DNA from: Gonapodya prolifera JEL478 | Taxonomy: Eukaryota > Monoblepharomycota > Monoblepharidomycetes > Monoblepharidales > Gonapodyaceae | Assembly (NCBI GenBank): GCA_001574975.1 | Contig: KQ965731.1 | Coordinates: 1,361,737-1,425,736 of the forward strand | Length of the DNA stretch: 64,000 nt | Direction: 5' to 3' | Part shown: piece after piece, positions 1 through 11,200 of the stretch | Position numbering within the stretch: position 1 is the stretch's first letter | How the letters are laid out: each line of letters starts with the position of its first letter | Made by a program: the position numbers and the translations under genes | Notes under the pieces: generated by a model | Database searches by the model: none | Told to the model about the DNA's origin: nothing | What the model saw: only the letters and a program-made list of their open reading frames with translations

Positions 1-1440
1 CCCCCTTTTGGACGACCGTGACGCCGCCGAGGGCCTGTGCGAGGAGCAGGCAGGCGGAGTCGGCGGGGGTGGAGGTGGGGATGTTCTGGGTGGTAGGGCG
101 AGGGCGGAGGTGGGGGTGGGTTTAGGAAGGGTGGTTAGAAGTGAGAGGTGGGAGTGAGATGGAGGGAAGGTAGACGACATGCGAGGCCAAAGGGAGTGGA
201 GGTTGTGTGTGGGCGGAGCACGCGCCAACGAAACCTCCAAAGCCACATGAGGCCCACCGTCACAAGCTTCGCGCCTCCATTCCACCCTCCAGCTCCGCGT
301 TCCCCCTTGAACTTTGCACCTCCTTTCGACCCTCGACCTCCGCCTACACGCCCTCAACAGTTTCGCACCTCGGTTCGACCCTCGACCTCGACCTTTACCT
401 TTGAAAGCTTCGCACCTCCATTCGACCTCCACCTCCACTTGCATCTCGAAAACTTCGCACCTCCTCCGTTGGACTCTCGCTACGCTCAGGTCTCACTACG
501 GGCTAAAACGCACCATTTTCTCACACAAACGCTCAAACTCGTTCCCATTGGGGGTCACCACCGCGCGCGTGTACCCCTTGACCAAGTCCGGGTCGTTCTG
601 GACAAGAAAAAGCCCGTCTGCGTCGACGACGACGGGCAGATCGCGGCGTCTGGCCTCTCGCAGTACGATGCGCGCCGCGTCCAGCATGGCCTTGTCTCGG
701 GACAGACCCGGGCCCAGGAGGAGGACGTGGAGGCGGGGTAGAGTTGCCACGATGGGTTCGGCGAGCGTGGCGGGCGTAGGTGCGGGGACGTGGGGGGGAA
801 GAAGGGAGATGGAGGAGGAAGAGCGAAGGGAGGGGTGGACGATGAGGTCGGGGGAGTAGGATTTGATGGGGGCGGCGGCAGAGTGCTCGCAGAAGATGTG
901 GCAGAGGTCGGCGCCCTGGTTGTGCGGGGGTGGCGGGGCAAGGCAGTGCGGGATGCGAGAAGGGTGGAGAGTGTGGCAAGCGAATGCCGTAGGTGGTGCA
1001 CGGGGTGGTGGGGAAAACAAGACGCCGTTGGTGTGTAGCTATGGCCATGTGGCCCACACACGTGTGGCAACCGCAGACTCACCATGCGCAGCGCCGTCAT
1101 TCCCGCAAAGTAGGGCGCTCCTGTGTATCTGCCGCCACATGGACCGCGCACAGTGCCGGCGGCCCCATATGTCAGCATCCACCACCGCGACAAACGCCCA
1201 ACCTAAACCTCGCATCAGCTCACTCTTCGCTGCCGCCCACGATGGCGATCCTGCCTGGCACCGCGAATGCAAAAATGAAGGACGGATCGGGTCGGTTTGA
1301 GAGGGAGCGACTCGACTCGTGTAACCGCGCACAGCTCGCGCACCAGACTGGCCCTTGCGCAGGGACTGCACCGTCAGCGGAGGGATCGTGTGGCGTACCG
1401 CAGACAGAAGCTGCGTCGGCGATGGCGATGGAAGAGTCAT
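1..1440 (-). CDS. ATP-dependent NAD(P)H-hydrate dehydratase (CARKD/YKL151C family), left-truncated
   Basis: Repairs hydrated NAD(P)H (NADHX/NADPHX) using ATP; ribokinase-like fold. Translation begins at the ATG at 1440-1438. Exons read on the minus strand are about 1440-1345 (ending KGQSG), a short exon carrying RIAIVGGSEE, about 1120-1083 (YTGAPYFAGMTALRM), and 915-514, followed by an exon that runs off the window's left edge. Family motifs visible are the KGQSGRIAIVGG start of the core, EYTGAPYFAGM, GADLCHIFC, PVVVDADGLFLV (the ATP/substrate region) and AVVTPNGNEFERL. Near position 1 the frame reads LAQALGGVTVVQKG, the conserved stretch before the C-terminal lobe. The C-terminal part, with its nucleotide-binding Gly/Asp motif, is missing from the window. 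Introns carry GTGCG/GTGAG donors. There is no obvious targeting peptide in the short N-terminus. The family call is strong; exact joins are by eye. Confidence 0.88.
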
Positions 1441-1635
1441 GGTCGACTTCAACACGTGACCGCAGTCGGCAAGTTCTGCCGCCGGCTCAACTTCCGACTG
1501 GCAAGCGTGCAGCGATCAACGCACCACCTCTGGATGCCCAAGGAGAAACACAAGCGAAATACTTCACCTAAAAAAGAACGGTGCGTGACGCGGATGCCGC
1601 ACGTTCGAGCAATTTTGTTTGATGCAGATTGACCT

Positions 1636-4417
1636 GGATTCGATGCAGGCCCACTGACATTCTCAATCGACTCGAATCGGCACTGAAAGCGGGCATCTCT
1701 GAACATCGCCATGGTGTCGTGTCTGCAAGGCCCAAACTTGCGGCGACGTGCCTGGCCGCGCGGGGGAATCGGCCAGAGGTGCATCGTCGAGGCGTGATCG
1801 GAGCTTGCAGCGCATTACCACTGCCTGATGGACCGCTCCACCCGAGCCATAACGCTGGAAATATGCTGGATCTAACCGCTCTCGACGTTTACCAAGTCCC
1901 CCTGCCGGAACTCATGAGCACACCATATGATCACGGCCCACCGGCGCGATTCCTCACCCTCCCCGCCGACCTCATCTTTCTCGTCGACAACATAAACTCT
2001 AGCTATGCGTTTCTCACGCGCCAACTGTCGCCCTTTGACGACCTCCCGCCGTTACCCGATGTGGCCGATTGCAACCATCTCATCACGCTCTACTTTGAGG
2101 GGATTGGAAAGTGGGGGTTCGTTCATCGGGACAGGTTTTTTAGGAAATGGCGGTATCGGAATGCTCCTTTGGCGCTCAGGTGGGTTTCGGAGGGGGGGGG
2201 TGAAAACGCGAGGTCTGGAGTGAGAAACACGGAAGACCGAGGACCGAGGCCTAGGCGTGATAGCGCCGACCGAGGCTGTCTGCCGGAGGCGGATTATCTG
2301 GCGCGAAGCGCGAGTACCCAGCGCGGAGCGCATACCCAAGGTGTAAGACGTACACCTCCTCAAACATCCTTCCCTCCATCACGTCACCACGTCACAGCAT
2401 GCTCACTCTTGCGTCCTCATCGCAAACCTCGCCCACATTCCACCACCTGCACCACCGCTCGCTGCTCAAACGTCTCGTCGCATTCCTGCCGCACATCGTG
2501 TCCCCGCCACACACGCTCGACAAACTTCACACACTATGCCACCTCGCGGAAATCGCGCACAAGGGGACAGACATGCGGCCCCTCGAGTGGATTCTCGAAC
2601 GGTGTGTGGTCGCCATGATCGCGCTTGACGCTGCCATCCCCGACCCCGACAGACGATCGGCGAGCGGGATGTCGGCGTCAACAAAAGCGAAAGCGCGGGC
2701 ACAGACAGACAAAACCGTGCCACTCGACCGGTGGATTTACTTCGAGGAAGCGCGGCGCGCATCGTGGTTCGTGGGGCTCGTCGATACCGTTGTGGTTGCG
2801 TGGACATTGCGCTGTCCCAATCCGACCTTGCACGCCAGTCTGGCGCGTTTGTCTCTGTGGGTGACACAAATCGTACTCTCCTCGTTTTCGATGTCTCACC
2901 CACGCAGTCAAAAGCCCGTCACATGAACTCGCTTGGTCCACGGCCACCGCGGGGTCTTCCAGTGAACATGAACACTCGCCACTGTCCTTTCCGGACACGC
3001 ATCCGATTCGTCATCTGGCTGCCGTCGCCATCGCCCGCAAAATGCCTTCCCTGGAACAATTCTTCGATCCAGTGTCGTGGCGTATGGACCTGACGCCGGA
3101 ATTCGCCGTCGGGGCGCTCGCTCTGTCGACTATGCTGCAAGTGCATTGCTTCGGGCGTGTGTTGGAGTACGTGAGTGCAAGTGTATTCCCTTTGTGACTC
3201 CCGTCTGCGTACAATGGAAGAACACGTTCCCATCACGATCTGCTTCAGCGTGCTCATTGCTCGCAGTGGAAGATTCACGCCGCTTCGATGCTCTCCGAGA
3301 CGGACAACGGTTTCGGTGCCTTGGCGGACCGGAATGTCGTGAAAGCAATCGAACTGAACAACACCACAGCGCAGGTGATGAGGACCTGGTACGATCGCTT
3401 TCACTCTTCGTTTGGGCTTTCAGTGCCTCGGAGCTCGTGCGAGAGTGTTGGCGTGCCACAGAGTGCTCCCCTGGAGCAATTACCTCACTGCATTACGGGA
3501 TCTCCCTGTATCTACGCCCTCCTCATCCAGTACTACTGCTTGGCGGTGTTTTGGAATGGCCCGATTCCTCCAGACGACAGAGACACCGGTAGTCCGAGCG
3601 GGACATCGTTTCAAAAAACGGCAACGGAATTGAGCAAAAGTTGGGAGACGGGAACGGACACTCCTAGTTTTGTCGAGGCTTGGGTTCGCAGTCCTGCATT
3701 TGTCACCTGCCTCGACCTGAGCCACGCGGCTATTGCTGCCTTGGGCGATTTCTTGAACCGGCACGGACCGGACGCTCTGAGCACAAGCACATCGCCGACC
3801 TGGGGTTTCTTTCGTAGGTGCTTGTGCTTGTGCTTAGTCACAAAAGCTTTCACGCCTTCGTTGTTCTCCAGTCAGCTTGTCAGCAATACCGCCTCTCATT
3901 GCGGCCAAGGAGGCCGTGCGGGGCCTTGACCAGTCGGCTGACCCCAATGCGTATGCTGCCGTGGTGCAATTGCTCCAGCAGACCAAAGAGCAAGTCGGTA
4001 TCATCACGACAGCGCTCAATGCGCTTTCGTCGAGCGTAGCGCCGACGAGAGGACGAGGTTCGCTTGCTTGCGTTGTGTATCTTTCGCAGTGGTCCTAGTT
4101 GACGCATTCCATCGGGGATCCCTCCAGTTGCCGCACTTATGATCGAGCGACTATTCAGCAACATCATCAGTCCTTCTGGCATCGACGGAAGCCGCATGAT
4201 TGACTGGGTAGCGCAGAAAGGTTCAGCAGTACTATGGCAGGTCACGCGACAGAGCGCGGAATCGACTTTGGCGACTGCTTCTCCAGCATCAACGTCCGTC
4301 CGCACACAGGAGGGCCAGGAGGGTGATTTCGTCCGCATCGTGGGTGAAATGAACAATCATGTCGTGGAATCTGGTGTTGAAGTTGTTGTAGACCGAGGTT
4401 TGATGGTGTGCGGTTGA
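1636..4417 (+). CDS. Fungal-specific transcription factor (Fungal_trans domain), 5' end uncertain
   Basis: Likely DNA-binding transcriptional regulator. About six exons are readable: roughly 1636-2179, 2398-2867, 2904-3165, 3267-3807, 3870-4060 and 4130-4417 (stop TGA). The middle homology region typical of Zn2Cys6 factors is recognisable: HLITLYFEGIGKWGFVHRDR resembles the 'HLIDLYF...HRPTF' block, and EEARRASWFVGLVDTVV resembles the 'EARRRTWW' block. I could not find the N-terminal Cys6 zinc cluster. The frame before 1700 begins at a likely acceptor (gatgcag|G), so a first exon with the DNA-binding domain may lie upstream or may be absent. The C-terminal exons are rich in Ala/Gln helices (a QLLQQTKEQVGIITTALNAL stretch). 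The intron 2180-2397 carries a GC-rich repeat described separately. Target genes cannot be inferred. Confidence 0.6.
2180..2397 (+). repeat. Repeat-bearing intron of the transcription factor gene (GC-rich hairpin family)
   Basis: Intron of 218 bp with donor GTGGGT and acceptor CACAG. Its 5' half is homologous to transporter intron 2 at 35438-35661. Both contain GGTCTGGAGTG followed by AAGACCGAG, then CCGAGGCCTA, then a GCGC half-palindrome and ACCGAGG. The flanking exons join in frame (ALS-MLTLASS), so the repeat lies wholly in intron sequence. Confidence 0.75.
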
Positions 4418-4753
4418 GTACTCCGAATCAGAGTAAGATGGGGGCTTTTTTAATAAATTATGGCTTTTCGCTCGCATTTGGCAGTTTTGACAAAGAATCG
4501 TAAAAAACGAGGTGGGTTGTTGTGTGGCCACGGCCACCACTCACGTTCTGTGCCTCAGTTCCAACGCATCTAGTTTAGAACAACCCCCCCTCCCCTCCAC
4601 CCCAACACACACACACACACCACAAAAAAGGAGGTGATGGTGTTGTGCTCGCGAGAAGGATAAAGGGAGGGAGATCGGAAAATGCAGCGGGTCAAGCGTT
4701 TAATTTTGTGTTGGAGCAGGACCAGGAGATTAAATTAAAAATATTCGATCTTC

Positions 4754-4833
4754 GCATGGAAGCTGGGCGATCCCTCACCCGTGCATACAATGTCGTTTAC
4801 AAAATGTTGAATCCGCGTCGCGCTGCATCCGAG
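4754..4833. repeat. Degenerate copy of a ~75-bp terminal-inverted-repeat element
   Basis: The right end is GCTGCATCCGAG, as in the intact copies downstream, and the core GTGCATACAATG resembles theirs. The left inverted end is eroded (CGCATGGAAGC). It lies 68 bp before the next copy. Confidence 0.5.
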
Positions 4834-4901
4834 CGGCGGTGTACGTGGAGTCTGTGACTTGCATCGCTGGGGGTGAAGGCGGCGATGGTCAGAGAACAGA
4901 G

Positions 4902-4976
4902 CTCAGATGCAGCAGTCGATGTATACAGCATCTCTCACATGATTAAGTTTGGAATCCGTCCTGTGCTGCATCTGAG
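4902..4976. repeat. 75-bp element with perfect 12-bp terminal inverted repeats
   Basis: It starts CTCAGATGCAGC and ends GCTGCATCTGAG, exact reverse complements. The interior ATGTATACAGCATC is shared with the next copy. Size and ends suit a very small MITE-like element or a structured RNA hairpin. Confidence 0.7.
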
Positions 4977-5039
4977 TTTGAGTTTAATTCCGTGGGTTGC
5001 ATGGGGTAAGTGGATGCCCGCGACGGCCAGAAAAGCGTG

Positions 5040-5114
5040 CTCAGATGCAGCAAACAATGCATACGGCATCTTTTATATAATCAGGTGTTGAACGAATCGC
5101 GCGCTGCATCCGAG
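5040..5114. repeat. Second 75-bp terminal-inverted-repeat element
   Basis: It starts CTCAGATGCAGC and ends GCTGCATCCGAG (one mismatch between ends). The interior ATGCATACGGCATC matches the copy at 4902-4976. Length is identical (75 bp), with 63 bp between the two copies. Confidence 0.7.
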
Positions 5115-5746
5115 AGATGGTTTTAGGTGAAGTCCATCAAAGTGGGGGGTTTCCTTGATTGTTGTTCATATCCAACACAGCCCAGTCCGGGGCTACTGGT
5201 CGCTCGTCTCTGGCTGCGACGTTTGAGAGAGGTCGGTGCGGCAAGGATTGCCTCGATGCATGGGAATCAAATCTTGTCCATCCGAATGAATCTTTGAACT
5301 TGCACTTGGCCCGAACTTCGGAAGGAAGGGGAAACTCCCCATCCAGATCTCCTCAGCTTTAGCTGCATCTGAATTTATTTCATCAGCCATCAGCCAGGCC
5401 CTCGTCTTTGTCGGCACATTAATAACTCTCGATCCGCCTCCCCTTTTCCCCTTCACTTTCTTCGCTCCGCCCTTCAATGTCCACATCTTCGTCACCTACA
5501 CACTTCTCTCTGCCTCGTGTTTCGGAATCGGCGCGCCCTGTCGCTGTTTTTTGAGTTTGTTGCTACTCTTTCCTTGGTGGGTAAGAAGTTTATCCGACTC
5601 GAGAGTTGTTTTGCCGGGTCCCGAGTTTTTGTGGAATTCTCAACGCATCCATCCATCACATCACATCGGCCATACCCATTTTTGGTCGTCCATCTGGTCT
5701 CACCACACCCAACCCAGTCCTCGTTCTTGTTTGCACTCGGTGATCC

Positions 5747-6904
5747 ATGCCCCCCAAAGTCAGTTTCATTCGTCTGCCCGTCGCTTCCCTCGAGCTGCTT
5801 ACCCAACTCTCCCTTCCCGCGTCACACCGCAAAATAGTTCGACCCGTCCGAGGTTAAGATTGGTGCGTACTCTGTGGACTACTATCGGCGGCGCGGGCAG
5901 AAACGCTGGGAGCTTGGTGGGAATGAAGTGGAATGGGAACGTTCGATTCGCGCTGGAGCTGTGCGACGGTTGCAAACATCGTGGGGGGATGGAAGGTTTT
6001 GTGCTCATAAGATGGGGCGAGATTGATGGGGGGATTGCGATGTCAAGACGTTTGGAATTGATATCGAGGACTTCTCGCTACCACAATGGCATCATGGGAC
6101 TGACACCTTGCTCGCGCAACCCCGCATCCCCCCTGTAGTCATCCTCCGAACCACCGGTGGAGAAGTCGGTGGTGCCTCCGCCCTTGCCCCCAAGCTGGGT
6201 CCCCTTGGTCTCGTGAGTTGGGCACACTTGCCAATAGCATTCCCCGCGACTGAACAATTTGCAACGTCGATATACAGGCCCCCAAGAAAGTCGGTGAAGA
6301 CATTGCCAAGGCCACCCAGTCCTGGAAGGGTCTTAAAGTCACGGTGAAGCTCACCGTGCAGAACCGACAGGCGACGATCGAGGTCGTGCCCAGCGCGAGC
6401 TCCCTCGTCATTCAGGCTCTTAAGGAGCCGCCCAGAGACAAGAAAAAGGAGAAGAACAGTGCGTATCGTTTGGGGGATTGTCTGGCGAGAATTCTCGGGG
6501 GGAAGGAGCTGTGGTAGAGCCGCTACTTTGGGAAGCCTTCGTGGACGCGTACAGGAGGACACGAGTTTTCTGGAAATGTTCTCCCTCTCTGGGTCCCACT
6601 CGCTCACATTGTTTCTCCTCCTCCGTCGCGTCACAGTCAAGCACTCCGGCAACATCAACCTCGACACCATCATTGAAATCGCCCGCAAAATGCACGTTAA
6701 GTCCCTCTCGAAAGAGCTCAAGGGCACCGTCAAGCAGATCCTCGGAACTGCCAACTCGGTTGGATGCACCATTGACGGGAAAGCGCCCACGGAGATCCAA
6801 GCGGGCATTGACGATGGGAGCATAGTGATTCCGGTACGTTATTGAATTGATTGCCTGTAAAGACGTCTACCTATACTCAACCCGTTCACTTGCAGGAGAA
6901 ATAA
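5747..6904 (+). CDS. RPL12: 60S ribosomal protein L12 (uL11)
   Basis: Cytosolic large-subunit ribosomal protein of the stalk base/GTPase-associated centre. It is encoded in six exons. Exon 1 is only ATG plus three codons (MPPK, 5747-5758). Exon 2 is FDPSEVKI, followed by an exon with [20 protein letters not shown], then [17 protein letters not shown] through [12 protein letters not shown], then [17 protein letters not shown] through [15 protein letters not shown], and finally EK-stop (6896-6904). The order and spacing match the full-length ~165-residue eukaryotic protein. Acceptors are AATAG, TGTAG, ACAG and TTGCAG. An AATAAA-like signal lies near 7108. The first intron directly after four codons is typical of ribosomal protein genes and recurs in several genes of this window. 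Confidence 0.95.
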
Positions 6905-7370
6905 ACCCTTTTCCGGACTGGGTGGTTTTTGGGTGGTGTCTGTGTTCGTTCGCCATATTGTACATTCAAATTTCGGGTGGCGGTGGCGGTGGCCGTGGAG
7001 TTGGGTGCCCTTCGGGGTTGCACTTATGCACTGATTTGTTGCCCGCACAACGTCCCCTGGAGCTTTGGGAAATCAAGGTGGAGCGGGAGCTTGTTGTGTA
7101 GGGTTTGGGCAATAAATTGGTCCTGCACTCAATTAGTTCAAAAATATGCTGCTGAAGTTATTCCGAACCACAAACTCGTGGTTGCACCGTCAGCAACAAA
7201 AGCTCCAACCCATGAATTGCTCTCAACGATCGATTGTGTCTGGAAAGCACAAAGCGGTCTTTCCTTGATCAGAAGAACACAGGAAAATGAAAGAAATAGC
7301 AATGAAGGAAGGCTCTTGTACAGAGATGGCCGGCTCGGAGAAGTTCCATGAAAGCGTAACCAAGCAAGGC

Positions 7371-7406
7371 GGAAGAACTTCCGTTCGCATAGTGAACGGA
7401 ACTTCC
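7371..7406. repeat. Imperfect hairpin rich in GAA/TTC half-sites
   Basis: GGAAGAACTTCCGTTC pairs with GAACGGAACTTCC with a 3-nt bulge, giving about 13 base pairs around a short loop. The alternating GAA/TTC blocks also resemble heat-shock elements (nGAAnnTTCn), but spacing is irregular. Confidence 0.4.
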
Positions 7407-7827
7407 TCCCGTGAAAACAAGAATGGTCGTAGGAGCTGGACTTGTTGCTGTTTGAAGGACTGTTCTGGTGTTACCTGACTCTCGTGAAAGTCCAAAAGTT
7501 CAGTTTGAAGGAGTGATTTGAGACTTCCCGCTATATTTTGGTATGCAGTCACCGTTGAGATGATTCTGTGCCCAAGGAACGTTTTAATAATTGCCAGAAC
7601 CGTGACGGTAATCGCTCTCGGTGCTTCAGGCCAACCTTGCGTCGTTTTCACAACGAAGAATTGCAGTACCTGAATCCTATACTTACAGCGATGTATATTG
7701 TGATTGTGATCCAGGGCTCTCATGTCACTTGTGGCCTTTACGTCCTCCGCGACATTGGCAATAGCAGCAAACACATCAACAATCACCAACCACGGGAAAT
7801 ATCATGATGTTTCTTTTTTGTTAAAAC

Positions 7828-7868
7828 ATGCTGGTGTACCGTGTTTTGCGGTACCGGATATCCAGCAT
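7828..7868. repeat. Hairpin-forming inverted repeat
   Basis: ATGCTGG (7828-7834) pairs with CCAGCAT (7862-7868), and TACCG pairs with CGGTA around a TGTTTTG loop, with an asymmetric internal bulge. Function unknown. Confidence 0.45.
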
Positions 7869-8212
7869 TGCGTTTCCGTCAATGATAAGTTAGCGACAGG
7901 TTTTTTTCATTTTGTATTAGGTTAGGAAAGGTAAAGAAAACAAAAGAAAGAAATTTGAAAGAGAGAATTCAGCGCGACGGCTCGTGCAGCGACGAGTTGA
8001 GGGCCTGCATTTCGAAAGCCCCAAACCTCTCTGAAGGCCCGCTCGCCGGCCGATCCCCCACCTGCATCTGTACAGGATCTTCACTTCCTCTTAGAATCGC
8101 AACTCGCTGGGGTCACATCCAGGTGCAACTCCGGGCCGGCCGTCTTCACCACCCAACCTCATTCTACCCAGTCATCCGTCCTGACTCCCTCGGTGGACCC
8201 GAGAGACACCCC

Positions 8213-11200
8213 ATGCTAAGCTCCGCTGCGTCTCCAGCCATGACAGCACCCTCTGCGAACGGAATGGAGGCCGTGTTGGACTTTTCGCGAGAGTTGGATA
8301 TTGGACTCCTTGACACGGTTGTAGGAACATTTTATGGACCCCCGGGACCCAACGTGAGTAAGAAAAGGGATAGAAAGGGAGGGACCACGAGGTCATGGGG
8401 TAACAGAACATTTGGAGCGGAACCTGAGATGGGAAACGGACTGTTGATTTCGGAGCGGCGTTTGCCACAGAACCGGATCCGCAACGTAGTATCTGGCGAT
8501 TTTTCGGTAAAGGGCAGACGTGTGACTGATTGGCGATCATGCCGCGCTGGAAAAGCACTGCGGGAATCGTGCGAGGTGCAGGCATTGTGTTCCAAGGACT
8601 TTTGACAGGAACTACACGAATGGTTGCTTCAATTGGGGAAAACTGCGCTCATCCATGATACCTATGACGATCAAGTTTTTTGTAAAACCGGGAGCGGTGG
8701 AGGACCGGTGGTGGTGGTGAAACGACTCATAACGTCGATTCAACGTTTCTTCTGCTGACACCCCGCGTTGCTTCCCCTATCTGCCCCTCTTGGGATACCC
8801 ATCCTCTACTGTTTTCTTACTGCTTGCTATCACCTGGATATGCCCACAGCATCAAATCGCTTCCCGAATTCTGACGGAGTTTCAAGCAAATCAGGACTCA
8901 TGGCAACGCGTGGATGCTATTCTCGAGCGTTCTGGAAATCCCATGACCAAAGTGAGTACGGTTTTGTTTGTTGATTTGGGCCTGACTGCAAACTGCAGCG
9001 GAATGTGGAGGGACACGAGAACTCACTCTTGTTCGTGTGTTGGACCTTAGTTCCTTGCCCTCTCCATCCTTGAGAACCTTGTAAAAACGCGGTGGAAGAT
9101 TTTGCCCACAGACCAGCAACAAGGTGAGTCGTGGATGTCAGGTAGTGCTTCTTTGTTCCGGAATGGTCATGCCCGACGTTTTATGCGAACGAAGGCATCA
9201 AAAATTTTGTTGTCTCCATTATTATCAAAACCTCTGGCGATGAGGTGTCGCTTACCAAAGAACGAACTTATCTTTCCAAACTTAACATGGTGCTTGTGCA
9301 GGTGGGATGAGAAGTCGACATTTTATGTGTCTACTTTGATAGCAAATAACCGCGATCGCCCTTCCTCAGATTTTGAAGCAGGAGTGGCCTGCCAAGTGGC
9401 CAACTTTCATTCCCGAAATCGTAGCCTCCAGTAAGCAGAGTGCGTCCCTGTGTGAGAACAACATGGCGATTTTGAAGCTGCTGAGGTGCGTCCGAATAAA
9501 CTTATGGTTACAATGCATTTTTGATGATTTAGCCCTGTTGCAGTGAGGAGGTTTTCGACTTCTCCGCCGAGCAAATGACCCAGCTAAAGACGAAGACACT
9601 AAAACAGCAGATGTGCAATGAGTTCGCGGAGATCTTTTCGCTGTGTCGGGACGTTTTGGAATCAGCGAACAAGGTTTCGCTTGTACGCGCAACACTGGAG
9701 ACATTGCTCCGGTTCCTCAGCTGGATACCTCTCGGTTACATTTTTGAAACAAACATCATTCAAATTCTTCGTGACAGAGTGAGCTTGGATTCCTTCGAGA
9801 GGCTTGGGAAGTGAATTGACGGTCGCGTTCTGTGATGTTCCAGTTCCTCGAAGTATTCCTTTTCCGCAACATTACATTGAAGTGCCTCACAGAAGTAGCG
9901 TCGCTCCAAGTTCCGCCAGAGTACACACCGAAAGTCGTGGAGCTTTTTCATGCGGTAACAGCAAGCATCACAAAGCTCATCCCCCCAAACGCAGGTATGC
10001 CCGTTGATAGACCTTGACAACGCTGGGTTGCTAATGTTCCCACGCAGAACTGGATGTTATCTACGAAACAAGCGCGTCGGATGAAGACCAGCAATTCATT
10101 CAGAACATTGCATTGTTCTACACGTCCGTGTTCCATCAACATCTCAGAGTATGTCGAAGCCTTGTTTTCGACTTCTGAAATGTGTACCAATTCGTCGTTT
10201 CTTATTGTTAGCTCCTTGAAGCGAATGGCGACAAGCAAGCTTTGCTAGCCGGCCACCAATACCTGCTACGAATTTCGAAGGTGAAGGAGCGGGAAATATT
10301 CAAGATCTGTCTCGTATACTGGGCTAAGCTCGTAAGTGTAGCAGGATTTATATTCTCGTTTATGATTGACAAACTGTCCTGCTTTAGTCCGAAGAGCTTT
10401 TTAACGAAGCTCGTATCACCCCTCCCTTCCACACCGGCATACCTCTTCTCAATCTTGGGTCTTCGAACGGCATCAATCCCGCCACCCAACCGCGTCTCTC
10501 CGTTTACTCCGATCTTTTGAGCACCCTTCGCTCTGTCATGATCGAAAGAATGGTCAAACCCGAGGAAGTGCTCGTTGTGGAGAACGATGAAGGCGAGATT
10601 GTGCGAGAGTTCGTGCGAGAAAGCGATACTGTGCAACTCTACAAGGACATGAAAGAGGTGCTGGTGTACCTTACACACTTGGACATGGAGGATATGGAAG
10701 GTATTATGCTGAAGAAGCTGAACAAACAGGTAAGGTCACTTCGCTTGATTGGATCGTAGTAGCTGCCAACATTCGACATCCCTTTGAAGGTTGATGGCAC
10801 AGAATGGTCCTGGGATAACCTGAACAAGCTTTGCTGGGCAATTGGGTCCATTTCGGGTTGCATGCACGAGGAACTGGAGAAGCGTTTCCTGGTGCAAGTC
10901 ATCAAAGAACTCCTTGGACTCACCGAAGCGAAACGAGGCAAAGATAATAAGGCGGTGTGCGCATCAAACATTATGTATGTTGTGGGACAGTACCCTCGAT
11001 TCCTCAAACAGCACTGGAAGTTCTTGAAGACTGTTGTGAACAAAAATTTCGAATTCATGCATGAATCACATGAGGGTATGTGTCCCATTTGGGTATCGCT
11101 TACTTGATTCAAATGAAAATAGTTGCTGTCCAAAACAGGTGTCCAAGACATGGCGTGCGATACGTTCATGAAGATCGCTACCAAATGCAAACGCCAGTTC

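Larger units (their letters stand above)
4418..5746. other. Gene-free interval upstream of RPL12
   Basis: I see no convincing coding exon here. The stretch holds a C-run and short CA repeat near 4580-4620 and three related short inverted-repeat elements between 4754 and 5114. From about 5400 it becomes a pyrimidine-rich region that is probably the RPL12 promoter and 5' UTR. Open frames are short and lack start or splice context. Confidence 0.6.
6905..8212. other. Gap between RPL12 and CRM1, no secure gene
   Basis: This holds the RPL12 3' UTR and the CRM1 5' region. A 567-nt open frame on the minus strand (7223-7789) has no ATG near its start and no recognisable domain, so it is not called as a gene. 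Two hairpins, at 7371-7406 and 7828-7868, are noted separately. Confidence 0.5.

Noticed and set aside
4902-5114. The 75-bp repeats as tRNA genes
   Set aside because: Length and a GGAATCC stretch are suggestive, but the 12-bp terminal pairing exceeds an acceptor stem and no D- or anticodon arm can be drawn.
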